Assembly (NCBI RefSeq): GCF_004193775.1
Contig: NC_041016.1
Coordinates: forward strand, 42,643,522 to 42,707,521
DNA from: Glycine soja
Taxonomy: Eukaryota; Streptophyta; Magnoliopsida; Fabales; Fabaceae
Reading direction: 5' to 3'
Length of the DNA stretch: 64,000 nucleotides
Below, piece after piece: positions 58,169-64,000 of this stretch (positions are counted from its first letter, which is position 1; every line of letters starts with the position of its first letter). The notes beneath the pieces are model-generated. The model did not search any database, had not been told where the DNA came from, and saw only the letters and a list, made by a program, of their open reading frames with translations. The translations under genes and the position numbers were made by a program.

Positions 58169-59900
58169 CCAAGAAAGGAATACGCGCGGAGTCACCACCA
58201 ACGTTTATTTGAGGAAGACGTCGAAAAAACCAGAAAAGACGTGGTCTACGAACTTTAAGTGAAAGGTTCGGGAGTTGTATTTATGCACGGGGAAGGTATT
58301 AGCACGCCATACGTCCGTCACAAAGGACGACAACCTTTAATCAAGGGTGCAAATATGACTTCAATTCATGTTATTTTTCCTTTTTTACGTTCTTATGTCT
58401 TTTATGTCTTTTTATATTTTTATCTTTTTGTGGTCGACGAGGGTGTTTCCCTTGCTCCTACGTATTCCTCAATTGTGACAAGGAAATCAGACCTACATAG
58501 TTCTTTGAGAACTAAGCGTTGGTTAAGTTGTTTTTTATCCTTTTTTTGCAAGATATGTTTTTATTGAATGAAAGGTCATTTAAGGCGTTGGACCATTAAA
58601 CAATCTTTTGATTCTTTTTTAAAAGAGAGAGAACATTAAGGCATTGGACCATTAATGATCTCTTTATTTTTGAAAGAGGTAATAAAGCTACATATTGATT
58701 TTAGGCCTTTAGAAATCTGCATTTAACCAATAAAAGCGGAAAAGACCATTTCAAAACGTTGGACCTTAAAAATGACTTTTTTAGGTGATGACAAAAGCTT
58801 GGCTTATGAATTGATTTTAGCCTTAGTTTCACTTTGGTTATTAGTCAATTCGATTAAGAAAGGAAAATCCCAAAGAAAACGTCCGATTGATTTTTTTTTA
58901 TTTTACTAAAAGATATTTTTTTATTATATTATTATTTTGCCTCGTTTTTATTTTAAATGTGGTTATGGCATGACCAAATGGTCGGATTTCATTTTAACAG
59001 AAATTAAAGGATGTTATAATACGAATGATCATTGGAAATTTATTTTATTTTTGATTAGGCGAGAAAATGACTTAAATAAATGACTAAAGCACGTCAAAAG
59101 GGGGTACGGAAAGTAAATGAAATAAAAATAAAAGCACGCGAAACAAATGAAGACCACTAAGGGTACATAGAATGAATTGAAAAGTTTGATTTCGGGAACT
59201 TACCGGTTGAAGACCGAAGAACGACGAAGAACAGACGAAGAACGATTGAAAATCTTCGCGAAATCACCCACGAAAACGTCTCGGAAGCGTTACGGAAGCG
59301 CCTCGGCTTGGATTTTTTTCACGGAAACAATTTTTCTCACAAATTTTAAGTGATTCTCAAATACCAGGAGGGTTGACCATTTTTGTTCTTCCCTCCTCCC
59401 CCTATTTATAGGGAAAAGAGGAGAAGCTTGCCACCCAGCTCGCCCAGGCGAGCTAGGTTGCTTCCTCTAGAAGGCACCGCTTTTTGGAGAACTTCCTGGA
59501 AGGCCCAAGTGGGCCTGGTTGCTATTTTCACCCCCTTTTTACTAAATACACCCCTGCCTTTTTTCTGATTCTTTTTCCGTAACGTTACGGAACTTTACGA
59601 ATTACGTAATGATACTTGTTTTCTTTCCGTAATGTCACGAAACCTTACGGATTACGTAATCATCCCTTCTTTGGCTTCCAGAATGTTACAAAACTTCACG
59701 GATTACGCAACAATCCTTCCTTTTGACTTCCGGCATGTTACGAAACGTCACGGATTGTGCAACAATGCTTCCTTTTGACTTCCGGCATGTCACGAAACTT
59801 CACGGATTTCCTAACGATGGGTGCCAAGTACCTCAAAGTGGTCAAACGAGGGTCGCATCCCAACAAACAGATGGTCCCCGGACGAAATTAGGGTATGACA
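58169..59900 (-). repeat. 5' LTR of Ogre element X
   Basis: Minus-strand LTR from TGTCATACCC at 59,900 to about 58,169. It lacks the last 80 or so bases found at the end of the 3' LTR (19,921-about 20,000 region). The remaining sequence matches the 3' LTR closely; nine differences were counted in a 190-bp sample. The outer end abuts CTGGC (59,901-59,905). Confidence 0.85.
59403..59410 (-). promoter_or_regulatory. TATA box in the X 5' LTR
   Basis: TATAAATA on the minus strand in the context CCCTATAAATAGG, with the GCTCGCCCAGGCGAGC palindrome about 30 bp upstream in the reading direction. Transcripts would run through the inverted gag arm, ORF1 and the second arm. Confidence 0.6.
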
Positions 59901-61363
59901 CTGGCCATAGCATGCCCATTAGCGTGCGTTCCAAACGAACCCTCGTGGACTTCCTCGATCATGTGGTTCACCTCTTTGGCATCCACGCATCACAAGAGGG
60001 TCATGTCATGGTTTCGTTTGTACAGGACGGTACCACTCACAAAGAAACCAATAGCCAATCTCCTTAACGTTCTCTTGTCATTGTCGAAAATCCCTGGTGG
60101 ATATTCTTTGTTCTCGACATACTGTTTGATTTCGAAATACCATGGTTTCCCATCTCGGTCTTCCTCTATCGCACAACAATGTGCCGGCTTGCCCCGACAT
60201 TTGAATTCAATGTATGGCAGATCCCTGTGTGGGGCAAGTTGAAACATGGATGCCAAGGTGGCCAATGCATCGGCCATTTGATTCTCTTCTCGAGGTATGT
60301 GGTGGAAAGAAATGTCATCAAAGAATTCGGTTAACTTCAAGATATAAGTTTGATAGAGTATCAATTTTTGATCCCTAGTTTCCCATTCCCCTTTCAACTG
60401 ACGTATTACCAACGCTGAGTCTGCATACACTTTGAGTAGCTTCACGTCATAATCAATGGCAGCTTGAATCCCAAGGGCGCACGCTTCATATTCGGCCATA
60501 TTGTAGGTACAATCGAAACCCAGCCTTGCCGTGAAAGGGATACATTGATCATCTGGGGATACAAGGACTGCCCCTACTCCAGGGCCCAAAGCATTAGATG
60601 CCTCATCGAAACAAACAATCCATTTGTCTATGTCCTCGTGCGTCTGCTTCTCTTCGAATAAGGCCATGATGTCTTCATCCAAGAACTCAGGGTGCATTGG
60701 CCGATAATCTTGGAGGGGTTGTTGCGCCAAATAATCTGCCAAGGCGCTTCCCTTTATTGCCTTTTAGGTGACATACACAATATCAAATTCGGATAGTAGT
60801 ACCTGCCACCAAACGATTCGTCCCGTGAGGGCCGGTTTCTCAAAGATGTATTTCACGGGATCCATTATGGAAATAAGCCAAGCGGTATGACTGAGCATGT
60901 ACTGCCTAAGACGATGTGACGCCCATACCAAGGCGCAACACGTCCATTCCAGCATTGAGTAATTCATCTCACAGGTGGTAAACTTCTTGCTTAAATAGTA
61001 AATGGCTTGTTCCTTCTTCCCAGAGTCATCGTGCTGACCCAACACGCACCCTATAGACTCGTCTAACGCAGTCATGTACAGGAAAAGAGGTCTTCCTGTT
61101 ATAGGTGGCATGAGCATCGGGGGATTCACGAGGCTCTGTTTGATTTTTTCGAAGGCCTCTTGGCAGTCGTTATTCCACAGGACTGCCTGGTTTTTACGCA
61201 AGAGTTTGAAGATGGGCTCGCAGGTAGGGGAGAGTTGCGAGATAAATCTTGCGATGTAATTCAACTTGCTTAGGAAACCTCGAACCTGCTTCTCCGTGCG
61301 TGGCTCTGGCATTTCAAGAATGGCCTTCACTTTCTCGGGATCTATTTCTATCCCTTTTTGGCA
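59901..61363 (-). pseudogene. Element V reverse transcriptase end and RNase H, 5' half of split element
   Basis: Minus strand from GIEIDPEKVKAILEMPEP through RGFLSKLNYIARFISQL, ALDESIGCVLGQHD, KKFTTCEMNYSMLEWTCCALVW, a stop after DIVYVT (60,764), then RNase H with CFDEASNALGPGVGAV, EYEACALGIQAA, YADSALVIRQL and HHIPREENQMADALATLA, a stop after HDMTLL, and the integrase start up to the CTGGC boundary. The RNase H start reads FDEAS where FDGAS is usual. This part joins 18,910-19,920 across element X. Its upstream end is a rearrangement at about 61,363, just past where the YVDD box should lie. Confidence 0.85.
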
Positions 61364-61761
61364 TGGTCTTAAAAGAGGAGTTAGCTGCTTGCTCAAGATC
61401 CAAGAGGAGTTTGGCCCAACACTTAGAAGCCACGGAGCGAAGCATGCTAGCTATAATAAGGCAGTACAAAGAGGAGCTAAACCAATCTTTGGCTCATGAG
61501 CAAAAGCTAGTAGAGGACTTCGCACAAGCATACGCTGAGAAGGAGGCAAGAGGGAGGGTGATTGATGCATTGCATCAAGAAGCAACCATGTGGATGGATA
61601 GGTTCGCCTTGACCTTAAATGGAAGTCAAGACCTCCCACGACTACTAGCCAAAGCAAGGGCCATGGCTGAAGTGTGTTCAGCCCCAGAGGAAATTCATGG
61701 GCTAATCAATTATTGTCAACACATGATAGATTTAATGGCCCATATAATTAGAAACCACTAG
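61364..61761 (+). pseudogene. Ogre ORF1 coiled-coil end, opposite orientation
   Basis: Plus-strand frame LKEELAACSRSKRSLAQ to CQHMIDLMAHIIRNH, homologous to the coiled-coil half of ORF1 at 53,002-53,655. It begins abruptly at the junction with the minus-strand RT fragment and ends at TAG, followed by gag. It belongs to a different Ogre subfamily from X, judging by the divergence. Confidence 0.8.
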
Positions 61762-62011
61762 GGTCTGTTGTAACACTTTTGTGAAATCTTGGTTAGATGA
61801 AAGGTTTTGTTCCATTTTTATAAAAAGAGAAGTTCTGAAACTCGTCACGTTGTCTAAAAAGGGTCTTGAGGTGGATCTAAGTGCTCTGATTATTCATTAG
61901 CATACATATTCATGATCTGGTGGCATGATCACCACTATTTGTTTCTTTAGGAAACTCACCATAACTAAAAAAGCGCAAAGGAACCCCTATAACACCCAAT
62001 CCCAAAGTAAA
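61762..62011 (+). other. ORF1-gag spacer of the plus-strand Ogre fragment
   Basis: 250 bp of noncoding element sequence between the ORF1 stop and the gag ATG. Nothing special is seen. Confidence 0.5.
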
Positions 62012-63944
62012 ATGGGTAACGAAGAAGGAGTGCAAGAACAGATGAAGGCCGACATGTCAGCTTTAAAAGATCAGATGGCTTCTATGATGGAAGCCATGCT
62101 AAAAATTCAAAAATCAATAGAAGACAATGCTATTGCGGCCGCTACCAACACCACTAGGGAAGCGGAGCCGGTACTACAGCCCGCGATGAACTCGGGCCGG
62201 GACAGAAGCACGACGGGCTTCAATCGGAGGTAGTCCTTAAGCCTACCCTTATGGCTTGCCTCTAGACTTCACTCCTCGTACCGCTCCAGACAACTTGAGC
62301 CAAGCCCCTACCTTCGAGGGGCAACTCCCTCCTCATGACGAAGGGAATGCCCATTTAGGCCCTCTGCTTCCCCAAAGGGAACCGTCCCCCCATGAGTTGC
62401 CCCAGCCAAACATGATCCGCCATGCCCCGTCTCAATCCACACCCGTTAGGGAACCCGTTCCCCTTTCAAAAGACAAGGGAAAGATCGATCTGCTTGAAGA
62501 GAGGTTGAGAGCGGTGGAAGGACTCGGCAACTATCATTTCTCGGATATAGCCGATCTATGTCTGGTACCAAACATCATCATTCCTCCCAAGTTTAAGGTA
62601 CCAGATTTCGACAAATACAAAGGGACAACATGTCCAAAGAGTCATCTTCGGATGTATTGCCGAAGGATGGGGGCATATTCCATTGATGAAAAGCTGTTAA
62701 TGCACTTCTTTCAAGACAGCTTAGCCGGAGCGGCAGTGGCGTGGTACATAAATCTAGAAGCCTCTCAAGTCCGGTCGTGGAATGACTTGGCAACTACCTT
62801 CATTAGGCAGTACCAATACAACACAGATATGGCTCCCGATCGAAACCAACTTCAGAGCATGAGCAAACGGGAACATGAATCAATCAAGGAATATGCTCAA
62901 AGGTGGAGAGACCTAGCAGCCCAAGTCATGCCACCCATGACTGAGAGGGAAATGATCACGATCATGGTAGATACACTGCCTACGTTTTACTACGAGAAAC
63001 TGATAGGATATATGCCGACAAATTTTGCAGACCTTGTCTTTGCCGGAGAAAGAATCGAGTTGGGGTTGAGGAAAGGCAAGTTTGAATACGCCTCCAACGC
63101 TAGCCCCAACAGCAATAGAAGAGCCCTAGTGGTGGGCACATGGAAAAAGGAAAGGGATACCCACGCGGTCACCACCGCCCCAACATGGATGAAAATGCCC
63201 CAAAATGCTCAAAGCTCATACCAACACAACCACCCAAACTTCTCGATCCATGCCAGAAGTTCCCTCCCAGCGCAAGCAAAAGGGCCTGCCACGACGGAAA
63301 AGGCGCCTGCACAACACGCGGCTCCAACCACAGCCCGGCCGGCCAATAATGCGACTCCTGGCACGAGCTATGACAATCCACGACGCCCCCTGGCCCAGAG
63401 AGAGCAGTTCTCTCCTATTCCCATGGCGTATTCCGAGATACGGCCCTCATTGTTGGAAAACCATTTGGTGGTAGCCATACCCGGAATGGTCTTCCAGCCG
63501 CCATACCCCAAGTGGTACAACTCAAATACCATATGCGCATACCATAGTGGAGCCCCCGGGCACAACATTGATTCTTGCTTGCCATTCAAGTATAAGGTGC
63601 AACACCTAATAAATGTCGGATGGCTATCATTTCAAGAAAATGGCCCCAACGTTAAGACCAATCCACTAGCCAGTCATGGAGGAGCTAGCGTGAATGCCAT
63701 CGAAGAGGAAAGGCTGTCAAGGACAAAGAGATTAGAAGGTGTGGCCGCATCCAAAAGATTCATCTACCAGTCGCTGCAAGCAGCATGCATGGTCTCTCGT
63801 GGCAGAGGCAAAAGCGACGAATGTATGTTTCATCTTGGGGAATCACACGACATGGAAACATGCCCCGTGGTGGAGGAGCTACTTCAACGGCTTAGGGACT
63901 GGAGGCAGCTCGAAGTGTCCGAGAGAGGTAGAGAAGAGCAGTAG
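62012..63944 (+). pseudogene. Ogre gag, plus-strand fragment
   Basis: ATG at 62,012 (MGNEEGVQEQMKADMSALKDQ). A stop at 62,231-62,233 and a frame change occur near 62,230-62,250, just before YGLPLDFTP. The rest is a clean 562-residue frame: LLEERLRAVEGLG, KFKVPDFDKYKGTTCPKSHL, HFFQDSLAGAAVAWY, FIRQYQYNTDMAPDR, YAQRWRDLAAQVMPP, and a knuckle-like CAYHSGAPGHNIDSC. It ends REEQ at TAG 63,942-63,944. The core is better preserved than in X. Confidence 0.85.
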
Positions 63945-64000
63945 ATTTGCACGCAATCGGCAGAAAGGAAAGCTCCCCCAACCCCCAAACCCCTAGTGAT
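63945..64000 (+). pseudogene. Start of protease region, cut by window end
   Basis: Continues directly from gag in the same way as 56,521 onward (CTQSAERKAPPTPKPLV compared with MQSADERSFGRPKPLV). Only about 18 codons are inside the window. Confidence 0.6.

Larger units (their letters stand above)
19921..59900 (-). mobile_element. Ogre/Tat-type Ty3/gypsy element X, host of nested insertions
   Basis: A 40-kb unit on the minus strand, flanked by CTGGC at 19,916-19,920 and 59,901-59,905. Reading from 59,900: 5' LTR (truncated at its inner end), an inverted gag-protease copy, ORF1, gag, protease with G-patch, RT, RNase H, integrase, a long spacer, extra ORF, noncoding region, tandem repeats, polypurine tract and 3' LTR. 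Nested in it are a LINE, a copia element and a SIRE1-type element. Without those nested elements it is about 22 kb, large but in range for Ogre with the extra inverted arm. Stops and rearrangements in every gene mean it is inactive. Confidence 0.85.

Noticed and set aside
13940..59900. Three same-orientation Ogre LTRs read as one LTR-internal-LTR-internal-LTR recombinant
   Set aside because: The duplication CTGGC and the exact split of the V integrase show that X inserted into V. The third LTR belongs to V.

Overview
The window looks like pericentromeric DNA from soybean (Glycine max or a close Glycine). The evidence is a SIRE1-type Ty1/copia element with an envelope-like ORF, Ogre/Tat-type Ty3/gypsy elements, a degenerate 91-bp satellite that I recall as the soybean centromeric SB92/CentGm family, and a legume-like mitochondrial PPR gene. 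Species assignment is from recognition, not from a search.

Layout. 1-7.2 kb is AT-rich DNA with no gene I can name, ending in a leader-like tract and a repeat tail. 7.2-9.0 kb is the only host gene that looks functional: a PLS-class PPR protein, probably with a short first exon encoding a mitochondrial presequence. Tail-to-tail with it (9.0-9.3 kb) lies a truncated fragment of an unrelated PPR gene. 11.9-12.5 kb holds three decayed exons of a KH/STAR RNA-binding protein gene, with introns kept. 12.85-13.94 kb is the degenerate satellite array.

From 13.94 kb to the end the window is a nested stack of retrotransposons, all read on the minus strand except some inverted pieces. Ogre element V (13,940-19,920 and 59,901-about 61,363) lies against the satellite. 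V was split in its integrase by Ogre element X (19,921-59,900; target duplication CTGGC). X was split in its 3' tandem-repeat region by a copia element C2 (22,197-38,428; target duplication TTGCG). C2 was split in its left LTR by the SIRE1-type element (22,507-32,120; target duplication CGGTT). An RTE-type LINE (39,042-40,490) sits in the same tandem-repeat region of X. LTR divergence judged by eye agrees with this order: X about 5 percent, C2 about 1 percent, SIRE1 two differences seen in 1,119 bp.

Expression logic. The SIRE1 copy has an uninterrupted gag-pol frame, and its pol stop carries the UAG-CARYYA readthrough motif in front of the envelope-like ORF, although a further in-frame UAA lies 18 codons on. 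V and X are dead: many stops, a lost integrase zinc ligand in X, and rearranged 5' halves. X contains an inverted copy of its gag-protease region (arms about 3.5 kb, loop about 1.7 kb), so read-through transcription would give a long hairpin RNA. The LTR of C2 carries six exact GTAATCGATTAC palindromes in three pairs, 21 bp apart within pairs and 102 bp apart between pairs, in both LTR copies.

Limits: identities and ages are by eye, no database was consulted, and family names rest on motif recognition.
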